Shown here in pieces: positions 22,315 through 34,392 of a stretch of DNA of 64,000 nucleotides. The DNA is from Lactifluus volemus (Eukaryota > Basidiomycota > Agaricomycetes > Russulales > Russulaceae), in the NCBI GenBank assembly GCA_022376515.1, contig WTXI01000072.1, positions 101,732 through 165,731 on the forward strand. Direction: 5' to 3'. The notes beneath the pieces are model-generated. The model saw only the letters and a program-made list of their open reading frames with translations, made no database searches and was not told where the DNA came from. Both the position numbers and the translations under genes were made by a program. Position 1 is the stretch's first letter. Every line of letters begins with the position of its first letter.

Positions 22315-25300
22315 GGAGCTCAGGAAGGGCGGTGCTAGTAGTAGCGTAGTACTCGAGTTCCGAAGAGATGGTAATAATAGGAAGCATGCCAGATGAGCTG
22401 AATAGGGACGAGGCTGGTACTTGGGTTCATTTATAGGTACACGGTCTAGACCAAATATAGACTTGCGACTCAGTGCGGTGCGCGTGTGGCAATTGCCAGT
22501 GATTGCCCCCAGGCACCTGGACTTTGCCGGGTATCGCCCGCCACTACTAGTAGTACCACTGGCTACCAGATGTGCACATCCACAGCGTAATCTTTCATCG
22601 TTCAGATACTCAGATACGAAAGCATAGCTAAACCCGTTGAGGTACCTGCAGTGCCTCCTAACTTTCCTTTCCTTTCCTCGCTGTCGCACCCGCTGCCTGC
22701 ATCGAGCTCCTGCCAGTGTGCACCACGTCCACCTGGTCGCGCCTTTGACATGCGAATCCATACGCCTGCCAGTGTGATAGTTTTATCACAGCGTTTAGTT
22801 GGGCATAGTTCCCATGGCTTCTGAACAGTGACATTAATCGGTCTCGGTCAGCCGGACTTTGACCCATCATTAATGCATTACTGTATCACTTTCATCAACT
22901 ACCCAAGCCTCTCCCCGGACCTGATAGGCCACCAACGCGTACCATATTTATCCTCTCATCTCATCTAACATCATGCCAGTGGTACCTCAAGCTTCAAGTC
23001 TAAACTCTGAGCCCACCCCACAAGACCACTCATTTCGTTCCTATCTTGGAGGGTTCAACGGGTAGAGGACTCGGACTTGGGAGGCTTAAATGGGACGGGA
23101 GCATGGTGGGCGGTTTCAGACACAAATCGCGTCTTTCGTTTGGTGTTACTTGAAAGGGTCACCAGAGAGAACTGAGAAGGTGAGAAGCGAACTAGTTACT
23201 AGGTGCGAAATAGAAGGGCCACTGGCAAAACCAACTACTTACGGATCCGGATCCCGTTGACAATTTGTCATTCAAAGATTGAGAATCGAGAAGTGTTGTC
23301 ACGTCATGGTGAATCATCCAAGGCGGCTTTATGTTCGTTGCGAACCTGACTCAGTATGGTACGTGTCTTTGCTGATCGATCAAGACACATGAGGACCCTT
23401 CTGGTCGCTCCGGGAAAAGACGGATTCGATATTAAAGTTCAATTTCCGGCGCAACATTCAAATGTCCAGCATATTGTCTTTCCAACCGGTGAAGTTTTCA
23501 GAAGTGCGCACTGGCGGCGGAGCTCACAACTCACGGAAACTGCTCACTGGCAGAGAAACTGAGGGATATATTGAAGAGCGGATAACTCGACTACTCGTCG
23601 TAGCTAGGCCTCATCGTCATTCTGCGGTAGTCGCACGACCCTCGCGATCAATAGACTCGGGCCAGCCACGTACTCGCCCTTGCGTCACTTTGATTCATAA
23701 TGCATGTTAAGATATGTTGCGTCCGGCGCAACCGGGACTCGTCAGGTACGCGCGCACCCGTGACGTGATGTTGCGCGAACCCGTGAGAGCAGATAACTGA
23801 ACCCTCCACTGAGCTAGAAACCTTATCGCGTCAGTTTGTTTCGAGCAAGTCTACAGTAGCGACGGTATGTGGAACACGTCGGATGTTGTTTAGTAGCTAT
23901 TGTACAACCGTGCGACTTGTCTCGTCCATATGGCAAGGTTTAACACATGACATTCTCTGCACCACAGACAAAGCTGCCGCCCCCGCGGCTGTAGCCGTAT
24001 ATTGAGTGCGAAGTTCGCAATTTTCATCTCATCAATCAAGCTATCTATTTGAGTACAAATGTTTTATACTCCTCTTCCCCCCCTTCTTTCTCGATCGCAC
24101 TACCCCGTATAAATTTAGATAAGAGGGCTCTCAGCCAAACGAGGGATGTTTGCACGAGCGTCTACTGGAACGTACAAAATCAAAGCTAATATCTTTGGTT
24201 TGTGGGTGCCAACACGATCAGGTAAGGGATATGGCCACACGATGCGTCGATGCCGAGAGATATTGGGGGCGTTCAGACGCCCGCAGAACATTAATTGGTT
24301 GATGCAACCATTCAATGATGGTTCAGCCACTCTGTATTTGGTCGATTGTCGTATTCTTGGATCAGGTTCTCAGCACATGCTCCAACCCTCCAGCACCCAG
24401 CCACCGCCGCCCGAACGCTTTCGCATCTTCTTCTTTTTCCACTTTTTTTTGGATTCTAGAGGCGTATGTACTTCACGTATCCCACATTACGACCCACTGA
24501 CACACGTACCCACACTAGCACAGCCAATTCTTAGATGCCGTTTCCAGTTTGGGAGGTGCAAGGATCGAATTTGATGAAGCCATCCGTCGATTTCTAATGG
24601 ACGATAGGGGCTAGTCGATACTGCCTCACTCTCGTGAGGTTCGCCGTGGGAGGTGGTGGCGGAACTGCTAGCCGGGGGAGGCGCATACATCCACCCGCAA
24701 ACATCATTTTTCTCCATATTTAGATAGAGTTTGCTACGGCGCAGATAAGGTCTGCTTGTCTAAGTGAAACAGTCATCACATGGTCGCAGCAGAGAGTAGA
24801 TTGTACCCCGTAAATCCTCACAGTGGCCGCAATAACCCCTCCAGCTTATCAATTGACGTCGAAGGTTATTGCATATTTCTTGGCAGCATTTTCAAGTGCG
24901 GGACCACGTAGTCGAGACGATAATCACCAAGTTATTGTGTGTGTCGACCGCAGTCCATCTCCACCGTCCCCCTTGCGCTGTAATCATATGAGAGCATCTC
25001 TGCAAGTCGTGTTCGGCAAGATAACATCCCAGAGCGCCAGGTGACGTTTCAAAGGTTCGAGCCGTCAGATAGCGCTCGACGGGCTGGTAATACAGATGAG
25101 ATCCGATGTCTACTGCGGTGAGACAGGCATCGCACAGACGTACACCACGCGCTGGTAAGGATTCGCAAATACGCCCAGCGAATGGTTGGCATTGTCTGAG
25201 TTATTCCAGGGGGTACTGTATGCAGTGAGACTCACTGGAATGGTCTCCCTCTCCGTGTATAGAGTTGGACTCAGGGGCGCTTCTGACTAGGGATGATTGC

Positions 25301-26645
25301 CGAGACAAATGACGAACCTTATCAACATAGAGAAGGTCGATCGAAGACGAGGTTAAACGTCTGAACACGCAGACAACGGAATTGAAACGCGATGTAGGAA
25401 TGACGGGCATCGAGCGTGAGACTCGATAATCACACTACGCGGGTATCGTTGTGATTGGGCGGTAGGCGAGGACGGAGGTGAGCTTCTAGCTGCCTCAAGG
25501 TTGAAGAATGCACAGCATGGCTTAATAATTGCATCCAGAAATGGGGGCACCGCCCTCCGTGCCCGGATTTGTAATAACAGACCACGCGTCGGATCGGGGG
25601 ATGGCGCCGTCACCCGAAAAAAAACATGCAGTGCGCGATAGCGCGACTATGTGTCGGCACTGAGGACCATCCAACCATTATTGGTGTCGCGCCCGCGCAT
25701 CACAGCCATGCATAACCAAGTTGCAATGATGACCCAAGGCCGCGGCACGATATGGTCTGATGCCGGGATCGCCGTGCATTCGGAGCATCCGCTCGGTCAA
25801 GTCATGAGGATAGCGGTAAGGGCCATGTTTGGTTCGCCAATGGGACGGGTAGGTCAGCAGGGGGCTTTTGGTGATCATCATGGGGACGGATGGAGCCAAG
25901 TCCATGTGGGGCCTGGAACTACGGCGTTACGGAATGAGGTTTGGGTAGGATTCCCCACAGCGGTGGCAGGGTGTCCTGAAAAGATTTCGAGCGTGAGATT
26001 ATAATGCAAATGCCGGCATCTTTGACAAGTAACTTGTACGCTGCCAACATTTTACCTTTCTGTTTGCCTGTTGTATCCTACTTTCTCACCTACTGTACTG
26101 TGACTTAGCCACCAGAGGTTAGTGCAAATGATCTCAATGGGAAGCTGATCATTTACTTTGGAATTTGGAATTGGAATACATCGGAGCCGCGCTTTTGATC
26201 AAAAGGGAAGTAGTCAGATCTGGGGTGCCCCGCTTGCGCCCCCACTGATGGAGCCAGACTGGCGGGGCAACGGACGATAAGGGTAGAGAGATCCAAAGAT
26301 CACGAGGCCACCATTCGCAATATTCCCGAGTCTCATCTCTCCGCCTTCATAGCTTCAGCGGACTTGCAAAGAATAAAATTACGTCTCAGGGACGGGGTGA
26401 GGAGCGAAGAGAGAGCAAGAAATTGTGGGTCAGGAGTTGTGATCGAAGGGGGTTGTATATATACGCGATAAGGGAGGAAGCGGCTCCAATCTCAGATACG
26501 GTCCATCGTAGGTGTTCTCACCCTCGCCTCGCCTCGTTCTCAAACTCAACACGCTGCTCTCTTCCCACATTATCATCATTCATCATAAACCACAACCACA
26601 ACCACAACCACTTCTTCCCCTCGTCTCTCGGTCCCCCACCGTATC
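22315..26645. other. 4.3 kb gene-poor region
   Basis: Between the divergent NACHT-ankyrin and phosphatase genes. ORFs up to 142 codons occur (for example 24146-24574 and 25651-26004), but none has a domain, conserved motif or intron pattern I recognise. No LTRs or TIRs recognised. Both ends must contain promoters. Confidence 0.5.
26450..26645 (+). promoter_or_regulatory. Probable promoter/leader of the phosphatase gene
   Basis: A TATA-like TGTATATATACG lies at about 26453-26464, roughly 185 bp before the start codon. It is followed by a CT-rich stretch and a CCACAA-repeat tract (about 26588-26612) leading to the ATG at 26646. The layout fits a fungal core promoter plus pyrimidine-rich leader; the start site is inferred, not shown. 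Confidence 0.4.
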
Positions 26646-29600
26646 ATGAATTCTCCACCCCTCCACTCCACTACAGAGGATAAAATCATACACGGTCTCA
26701 ATTATCCTCCCGACTTTCTTCCCTCTCTTCCCGTCCTTCTTCCCCGTCCTGCCCCGCATACTCCCATTCGTGCCCTCTCTGCGTCTCAGTTTTCGGCCAT
26801 TCACCATACCGCAACGACCTCCCATGCACCCGACCACGTCCTTTTCCCCTTTCTTCATGGTCTCGAGGGCGATAATGACCAACAGAATGCCTTTTTTTCC
26901 GTCTCTTCTGATGCCCCCGTAATCCCACCCCGTTTCCGTGGCCTAATATGGGTTGCGTGTGAAGACGACGATACCCCTTCTAGCGACGACGGCGAGGATT
27001 CGGATGGCATCGCTAGTGACGACTCGGATGACGAGAACGGGAGTGATGGCGGGGACATCGGACATTCGTTTGGCCTGGACATTGACATGGACTTAGATAC
27101 CGACCTTGACCTTAGGCAAGAGGCGCCTAGTTCACCGCCTTCCACCTCCCTTCCTATCGACCCAACCTGCGATACTTTGGACTGTGCGCCTCATATGCAC
27201 CCAGTACAATGCCGTGCTCCGCGCATATATACCAACACAGCCATGGCCCGCGAGCGGAGTGCCTCGTCCTCGTCCACCTCATCTTCGTCCTCATCCTCCC
27301 AATCTCATAGCATGCCTTTTCCATCCACTCCGGCAACTTCACTCGACTCACCAACACCCTCCTGTATGCCCCTCGGACCGCCCTCCCCGGAGCCTCAACC
27401 TCGCATTGCCCCTCTTATTGCGTCTGGCTTCAAGCCCCGAGAGCTACTACAACTCAATGCCGAAGGGAATGCAGAGTTTGTCCCTCTGCGAGTTCCGGAC
27501 GGTATCTCGTTGCGTAACTTTGAGATACAAATGGTACGTGCGCTACTCCATTACATCCTTCTCTTTCCTAGTTAGTGCTGTTCATCTCCGTTGTTCTTTC
27601 CCGTGAGTGGGCGACGGGCGCCTACATTACCCCAGAGTGGCAGGTGATCAATGCGGGGAAGTTTCATGGTGGTTCTGGGACATCATCACTCGTGGATATG
27701 ATGATGTGGCAGTTGACAAGGCCGTGGCCATCACCGTCACCGTCACCGTTACTGTATCCATTCTGTGATGGTAGACAGCCCAATTTAGGTGATTGCTCAT
27801 CCCATTGGGCACATCCCCAAAAGGGTATCATTATTACGCCTTTTCCCGCCCGACCCCTGTCTGGGCGATGATCGGTTTTGTCATATTTTTTAGTGGACCG
27901 GCTTTACCCTCTCTTCCATTTTCTAATCCGTATTTGATTTTCACTAGCCAATCTATGCAACTCTCTCGGACATCGTCGTCTACTCCCGCCGAGGTGCAAC
28001 TAGACCCGCCTTTGCTGTGGCGGAAAAGTTCAAGCAGGCTGTTGAAGCCCGCGCTGGTTCTCGAATCCCTTATAATGTATTCGTCCTCGATGCTACCCCC
28101 GCGGAGTTACGCACCAAGCTGAAACATCTCCTCGTTGGTTCACATACAATCAACTTCGCGCAACGTGAGAAAGACGAGATGCGGGAGTTGACCCGCGCCA
28201 GCGAGATGCTCACCGTACAGTCCCCAGACCAGGACAACAAGTTGGAGGAAATTCACCCCTGGACCCCTGGGTTAGGCCAGGTTTTCCTCGGCAATGTCAA
28301 TGACGTGCCTTTCTTACCTGGTCACCTTGGCGACCCTTTAGCAAAAGGGATTGATTTACTTGATAGCACCGGAAACTCTCCGGCAGATGGGATGGGGTAC
28401 GACGTCTGCATCGAGTGCCGACTCCGGGCACCACGGCCCTCCGTGGGCTTCCTCCTCAGTGCTCAGGAGCATCTAATGGAGCTTGAGCGGCGTTGGCAGA
28501 CATCTGGTGGGCGAGGACCGCGGCCTCCTCCAAATGCCGCGGCTATTGTGTACCTTCCGTTCCCTTTACTCCCCATTGTTGACGAGATGACTCTGTTCCT
28601 GGAGTTCCTGGAAAAGTTGCTTAAGCCTAACCCGCAGCGCGGTTTCGGGCGGCCGGCGAAGATACTAATTTGGAGCTCGGACGGATATACCGAGAGCAGT
28701 GTGCTTGCTTTATCATTGATCATGGCGATACGTGGGATGACGCTTCCAGAGGCATATCTGGAGCTGCAGGTGAGTCTGTTTATCAAACGTGCGGATCCTC
28801 AATGATTGAAGGAGACTTGACGTAGGTTGCGAAGAATCGCAGTTTTTTCGTCTATGAAACCGAAGTGCGGTTACTGAAAGCACTTGAAGGCAAGCTATCG
28901 CGCGATCGTCAAGCGAAGTTGCCCTCTCCCCGTCGCTTCCTGTCCGGTCCCGCGCGTGCCACTTCTCTTAAACCTGTCAACTCGAGTGCAATGTCTACAT
29001 CCTACGAAGAGACGGGAAGTGCTCCCATAGTATCAATGCGACGGCCCCGTGCAAGTACAAGCCCACTGTTGCCGTCACTCGTAGATGACCACCAGGTCTG
29101 GTTTGATGATCCACGCTTTGATGGGAGCTTTCCGAGTCGTGTGCTGCCATTTTTGTACCTCGGGAATTTGTGCGTGTCTTCCTAGCCTTCTGTATTTTAT
29201 TACCTGACATCAGATTCAACCTTGCAGAAATCACGCTTCGAATGCCTTTATGCTTCACGCTCTTGGAGTCACGCATGTGGTTTCGGTTGGAGAATGTGCG
29301 CTGATTCCGCCTCCAACTGAGGGTTCTACCGGGATGGTGGCTACCCCGGGTGCAATAAAAACATCAAGTGCCGTTGTATCAAGTGGTGGATCCGGGCGGC
29401 GTGGCAGCCTTTACATAGAAGAGCGCGAAGGCCGGATCAAGGTTCTTGATATCAAGGGCGTGTGCGATGATGGCATTGACACACTCGAGCCCCAACTGGC
29501 CCCTATTTGTGAATGGATAGACAGGGCACGCGAACAAGGTGGCAAAGTACTCGTGCATTGTCGCGTAGGCGTATCGCGCAGTGCGACTGTCACAATCGCA

Positions 29601-29849
29601 TACGTCATGAAGTACCTAAGAATATCCCTAGTCGAGGCATATCTCATCGTACGCTCGCGCCGCCTGAGCGTATTGATTCAGCCGAACATGCGCCTGTTGT
29701 ATAATCTCTGCGGTTGGGAAGTGAAGCTCGCATACGACCGTGCGGGTGGTAATCCGGATCGCCTGCGTGCGGAACTCGCGCGTTGTGTCAACTGGGCATT
29801 CCTCGCGCGTGAGGTTTTCCTCCTTAATGAGAAATACCTACATACATGA
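26646..29849 (+). CDS. PPS1: Dual-specificity protein phosphatase, Pps1-like
   Basis: Four exons: 26646-27533, 27948-28769, 28826-29169, 29228-29849; 891 aa, fully in frame. The C-terminal catalytic domain (residues about 660-870) contains LPFLYLGNLNHASN and the DSP signature VHCRVGVSRSAT, with the nucleophile Cys at about 796 and Arg about 802. This and the long conserved N-terminal region (PIYATLSDIVVYS, VAEKFKQAVEAR, ILIWSSDGYTE) match fungal Pps1, a phosphatase linked in yeast to cell-cycle/S-phase control. The N-terminus also has an acidic stretch (residues about 105-160) and a Ser-rich run (about 205-225). The first intron (27534-27947) is 414 nt, seven times the others, and may hide a small exon. 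Neighbour PLPBP gene is on the same strand but separately transcribed. Confidence 0.9.
27534..27947 (+). other. Unusually long intron (414 nt)
   Basis: Splice ends GTACGT...CACTAG join ...NFEIQM to PIYATLSD in frame. It contains a short CCGTCA tandem repeat around 27728-27752. No conserved coding segment was recognised inside, but a short exon cannot be excluded. Confidence 0.55.
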
Positions 29850-30372
29850 GGCGCTCATCGACAGCGGCTCCTTGTTTTCCCCCTCCCGCCTCTGCTTGTG
29901 TTTTCTCTGTTTGTTTTCTTCGGTTGGCCTCTACCCCCGTCCCCGATATGTGTACCATGCGTTTAGTATCCCCTCCCCTGCACACTTGTATTTACACTGC
30001 ACAAGACCACCCCCCCCCCCCCACCTACTTCACCTGCACTTACTCTCATACTTTCTGACGTACATAATCATGCATCCCCCTCTTGTACTACCCGCACACT
30101 GACTGAACCCTACTGCCTTTATTCGATCCTTTGTATGATGGCGATGCCACTGGTATTGTACGTCTGCGCAGTATGTACTCTGTTGTCGACTATACAGCAT
30201 CTGTCGATGCATGAAAGCGTGATAAGTGGCAAATACCATAAACGTCATGGCACCCGGCTTTTTCCTCAAAGCTTGCTTAACTCGCGGGCCTGGGAATATC
30301 TTTGATGCAAGTAACGCTCTTGATCTCTGCACTATTAACCTCAGGTGCTGCTCCCCGATCCGTGTTAGAACA
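29850..30372. other. Intergenic region with C13 tract
   Basis: Holds the 3' end of the phosphatase transcript and the promoter of the PLP-homeostasis gene. A run of 13 C lies at 30010-30022. Otherwise nothing recognised. Confidence 0.45.
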
Positions 30373-31292
30373 ATGTATACCGAACGCATCACGGAGCTGC
30401 AACCGCCCTCGCCGACGTCCGCGCTCGCATCGCCACCGCATCCTCGTCGTCGTCGTCTTCGTCGCCACGACGCCCTCCAACCCTCGTGGCCGTGTCCAAA
30501 TACAAGTCCACGCTAGACATCAGCGCATGTTACGAAGCAGGACAACGCGACTTTGGTGAGAACTATGCGCAGGAACTCGTCGAGAAGGCCTCTGCATTAC
30601 CGCGCGACACGCGCTGGCACTTTATCGGCACCGTACAGTCTAACAAAGCTAAAATGCTCGCCGGTGAGACCATCATCATCTTTCTTTCTTCTAGATCAAC
30701 CCTCATAATTCTCCAACTCTTTTTTTTGAAACTCTCCTTAGGTATCGAGAACCTATATACCGTGCAGACCCTCACGAGCATCAAAATCGCTGACTCGCTC
30801 AATAAGCACCGGGCAGTGGAACACGCGCCTTTACGGGTGCTCGTGCAGATCAATACGTCAGGTGAAGAAGCAAAGGGCGGGATCGCTGCCGACGCGGAAG
30901 AGGAAATCGCCAAAATTGCGACGCACGTCATTCGCGATTGTCCACGATTGAGACTCGTCGGGCTCATGACGATCGGCGCGGCTGGAGGCGGGAAGAACGA
31001 TTTTGGGGTTCTGCGGGAGGCGAGGGATCGGCTCGTGCGTGTACTGCCAGATGATGATGGGGTGTGGGGCGACGATGAGGAGAATAAGGATGAGAGTGAA
31101 AATGTAAAAGGCAGTGCGGATGTGGGAGATTTGGGGCGGGAGAGGAGAAGAAGAATGTTGCTCTTGAGCATGGGCATGTCGGCTGATTATGAGTTGGCAG
31201 TGAAGGCAGGTGCGGATATTGTACGTGTTGGGACGAGTATCTTTGGTGCACGGCAGTCGAAGAAGGACGAGCTTTCCGTTCAGCATACTTAG
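30373..31292 (+). CDS. Pyridoxal phosphate homeostasis protein (YggS/PLPBP family)
   Basis: Two exons, 30373-30663 and 30742-31292, with a 78-nt in-frame intron; about 280 aa. A PLP-carrying TIM-barrel without catalysis that buffers free PLP (yeast YBL036C, human PLPBP). Visible: VAVSKYKS with the PLP Lys at residue 43, FGENYAQEL, WHFIGTVQSNKAKML, LVQINTSGEEAKGG, LVGLMTIG, LSMGMSADYELAVKAGADIVRVGTSIFG; these are the family's hallmark segments. Between the last two an acidic insertion (about 30 residues, DDDGVWGDDEENKDE) is longer than in bacteria but common in fungi. One base is missing near 30402 (CAACC for CAAACC) to join the start MYTERITELQ to TALADVRARIA. An eight-serine run precedes the core. 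Confidence 0.92.
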
Positions 31293-31573
31293 AAAAGGGT
31301 TTTGAGTCATTTCCTGGCTATCTCTGATGTTGGCTTTCCAAATGTGAAAGTTGCTAGTGTTGGTTGATAGCCCTACTATATTGGATGGGTCATTGTCAGG
31401 GTCACCTGTCTGTCACTTTGAATAACTCAATAAATCCTCACTCAATCACCACCAAATTTTGAACATCAGAACATCTACTCTCATCAGGAATCATGCATGT
31501 ACCTAGATAGGCCTACCTAGTCATGGACTCATGGTAGCTCTGGTAGCTCTTATTGTCAAGTCCCTGATATGTT
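31293..31573. other. Downstream region of the PLPBP gene
   Basis: About 280 bp of 3' flank before the repeat-rich half begins. Nothing recognised. Confidence 0.4.
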
Positions 31574-34238
31574 CATCAGGAAAACCTGATATTTTCTTAT
31601 GGTAATTAAGGGTGCTTATCACTCCTTACTTTCCTTAATGGTCTTGATTACTGTCTTCTGCTTAATAAAAATTTTCTTTTTTTTTGCTTAAGCACGTTAA
31701 GCATGTTTTTTTTTTTTTTTTTTTTTTTTATCAAGTTTATATAGCGCAGGGGTGTATGTAACGAGGTACTTCCTACAAGAGAGTCGGTACCAGAAAAGTC
31801 CAAAGTGTCACCCAGACACGCTGCGTCTAGACCCTGACAGAACTACATCTCAAGGTTTATCGATCACTGATTCCATCACCTTCCGCCTCATGCCCCTCTT
31901 CGCCGCGGTGTTTAGCCGGTTTGAATGTCGGGCCGGGGGAGCCTCCACGTTCGGCTGCTCGAAGAAGGTAGCTGGGCCCGCGGCCGCAATAGCGACCTTG
32001 GGTAAGCGCTGCTTGGCCGCCTCGAGGGGGGGGGTGGGTGGTGGGTCGACTTTGTAGGTGGGGGGTGCGGTAGGGGCTTTGGGTGGAGCCTTCGGCTTGT
32101 TCGAGGTGGCGGGGGGCTTGGCTTTACCCTTACCCTTGGCCTCTCCTCCCTTTCCGCTCGCCCCCTTGGAAATAGGGCATCGGTGTCGCTTCTGAGCCTT
32201 CCTGGAAGCAAACTTACGTCCGCACTCCTTGCAGGCACGTTGTGACTTGCCAGCGGCGGCTTCTTCCGCGGCCCGGCGTTGTCGCCTCGATGCGCGATTC
32301 CTTTTCCGTGCAAGGTGTTTCTTCTCCTTCTGGGCCTTTGACGCGAGGCTCGGGCCCTTTGTGAGGTCGAAAAAGGCTTTGGGGGCCTCTCCGTTGAGTG
32401 TTTCTAAGATGTACGCGAACATCACCTTTTTCACCTTCTGGAGGGGGCGAGGTATAAGCGCAACAGCGCACTTAACCAGGTGGGCGTGGTACGGGGGAGT
32501 AAACTCGACCCAAGAAATTTTCCCATCCTCGGCCTTTTGGGCCGAGATGACGTTGGCCATGAGGTGGTCCCGAGATAGGAACCAACGACGACGGAAGATG
32601 TTATGAATGTCGAACACAGAGAGCTCATCATTCGCAGTAAGTGCCCGGCGCGGGGTTAGCTTCTCCCTAGGGGGGTAGTAAACTGGATCCTGCGGGGGTC
32701 CGCCCACCCCGCCAGCCGTATCCGCTGGGGGGGGAATCAACTCGGGGGTTGAAGAGGGCTGTGAAACGGGGGTCCCAGTAAAAACCGGTGGTGAAAAATC
32801 CTGGGAATTGGTGCCAGCCTCGTCCTGCGAGCCCGAAGGCTGGGGAGGTGCCACAGAGGAAGTGGGAGGGTTAGAGGATCTCGCGATCGCCGCCTCTGCC
32901 AACGTCTTCCGGCCAGCTACCCGAAGCGCGGTGCCCAGGTTGCCAAGCTTAAGGGAAGGGGAGAGGGGGGAGGGAGACAAAGGAGGGGAGGACATCATTG
33001 AAAAATCGATGGTGGTGGTAAGAAGTCAAGAAGGCTTGACATTAAGCATGTTAATCACATTAATCTACACTAAGCACAACTAAGCAAATTTTATTATAAC
33101 CAATAATGAAAATTAAGCAAACATTAATCATGCTAAGTAAACAAGTAGTTTAAGCAAACTAAGAGAATTTTAAGAGGCTTTTAATTGAGCTAAGCAAATG
33201 CAAATAATTATGTAACTTAGCTAAAGTCTGAAAAATATGCCAAGTCATGAAATTTTGCTAAGTCATTCCTGTGCCGTCTGTTGTTTACCTTTGTTTGCAC
33301 AATGTTGACTTTCGTTGCCTCGTCGTTTTCATGTCTCTTGTTGTCTGCCTCCCTCCAACCCTCCCCCCGTATCGCTGTCGCCGTGTCATTCCCTCTGTCA
33401 TGACCACCACTCGCCATCTTGCTCCGCCACACGTCTCAGTGTCCCTGCCTTCTCCTTGCCACCGCATTGCCCCTCCCTTTTTTTTTTTTTCTTTTGACTT
33501 CCCCCACCCCAACACATTCCTCCACCTCTCTACCTCTGCCTCTGTCTCAGTCTCTGTCACGTCCCTCCTCTGTCTCTGTCATGTCCCTCCTCTGCCTCCA
33601 TCGCATCCCCCTCTGCCTCTGTCATGTTCTACCTCTGCCTCCTGCACCTGCGCTGCCTCCACTGTTATGCCCTCCTGGACCCACTGGACTGCTGGGGGCC
33701 CATGGCGCACACTGCCTGTGCCACACCTTCTGCACCTCCTCCCCAGTATGTTCTACACTGCCTCCCTCCCCCCAACGCATCCTGATTGTTCCTTTTGCTT
33801 TTTTTTTTTTGGCCTCCACCTCTGCCTCCACCTCCTCTTGCGCCTCTGCCTCCCCTGCTCGCTCCTGTGCACTTTCACTTCCTTCACCATCCCTGTACCT
33901 CCTGTGCTTCCTGCACCTCCTCCCACATCTCCCACAACTCCCACAACTCCCGCGCCTCCTGCAACTCCCGTGACTCCCGCACCTCCTCTCACGCCTCCCG
34001 CACCTTCTCCCATGCCTCCCGCACCTCCTCCCACACCTCCACCATTGCCACTGCCACCTCATCCCTGTGGCCCTGCAGCCCTACCCTGCCAGGGCTGTTT
34101 CACCAAGGCCTGTGGAACTGTATTAGTACATAGATAGTTATTGATGTAGTAGTTTGTTTGAAGTATACATGATTTAGTTTTCATTCTTGTGTGATTAAAT
34201 ATATGAAAGCCCTCTAGATATGTGAAAGATACTTCATT
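31574..34238. mobile_element. Candidate DNA element, copy A (TAAGCA-rich, boundaries uncertain)
   Basis: Starts with CATCAGGAAAA at 31574, like both ends of copy B (35269-37216). Two AT-rich flanks (31600-31745 and 33020-33260) are dense in TAAGCA/TGCTTA words. From about 33190 to about 34190 the plus strand aligns with the minus strand of copy B (about 37020 down to 36010): shared GCTAAGTCATT, TTTGCACAATGTTGA, a long CT-rich core and GGCCCTGCAGCCC near the end. The right end is cut off by an LTR fragment at 34239. It contains the 382-codon minus-strand ORF and a T22 tract near 31707-31729. Whether the ORF half and the CT-rich half form one element is inference. Confidence 0.5.
31850..32998 (-). 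CDS. Hypothetical protein, 382 aa, with one C2HC-type finger
   Basis: Uninterrupted ATG-to-stop frame of 382 codons, not a shadow of any other gene. N-terminus Pro/Ser-rich (SPPLSPSPLSPS). The middle contains a compact region (NIFRRRWFLSRDHLMANVIS, VEFTPPYHAHLVKCAVALIP). There is a very basic segment (KRNRASRRQRR), then a single finger, CKECGRKFASRKAQKRHRC (Cys-x2-Cys-x12-His-x-Cys). The Lys/Pro/Ala-rich tail has KGKGKAK. The basic stretches suggest a nuclear, nucleic-acid-binding protein. It lies within repeat copy A and may be that element's own protein; it is not a recognisable transposase, RT or integrase. Function unknown. Confidence 0.6.
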   Translation of the reverse strand: MMSSPPLSPSPLSPSLKLGNLGTALRVAGRKTLAEAAIARSSNPPTSSVAPPQPSGSQDEAGTNSQDFSPPVFTGTPVSQPSSTPELIPPPADTAGGVGGPPQDPVYYPPREKLTPRRALTANDELSVFDIHNIFRRRWFLSRDHLMANVISAQKAEDGKISWVEFTPPYHAHLVKCAVALIPRPLQKVKKVMFAYILETLNGEAPKAFFDLTKGPSLASKAQKEKKHLARKRNRASRRQRRAAEEAAAGKSQRACKECGRKFASRKAQKRHRCPISKGASGKGGEAKGKGKAKPPATSNKPKAPPKAPTAPPTYKVDPPPTPPLEAAKQRLPKVAIAAAGPATFFEQPNVEAPPARHSNRLNTAAKRGMRRKVMESVIDKP

Positions 34239-34392
34239 AGTTAGGTCTTTGTCAAGGCTCAGAGGGGCCTTGGTGCATGACATGTGCTTTGAGTAATACA
34301 AGGAGGGCTGAGTGTGGCAACCAGGCTCAGCATGGCGAGGATTACTCGAGTTCTTCCCTTGGCTTTACTATAGAGGAGAGCGTCGTGCTGAC
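34239..34392 (-). repeat. LTR4 fragment
   Basis: 154 bp matching, on the opposite strand, positions about 60276-60421 of the LTR at 59895-60421 (shared GTCAAGGCTCAGAGGGGCC, GGCAACCAGGCTCAGCA, GAGGAGAGCGTCG). It is cut at 34392 by the start of an LTR1 copy, so LTR1 inserted into an older LTR4 copy. Confidence 0.8.

Noticed and set aside
25045..25090. tRNA-like B box GGTTCGAGCC
   Set aside because: No pairing T-stem, no A box or acceptor stem at the right distance.
23350..26010. ORFs at 23356-23710, 24146-24574 and 25651-26004 as genes
   Set aside because: No domain, no plausible intron structure and no protein-like composition; expected by chance at this GC content.
33271..34137. 288-codon Pro/Ser/Leu-rich ORF
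   Set aside because: Same artefact in the CT-rich core of copy A; the aligned copy B does not preserve the frame.
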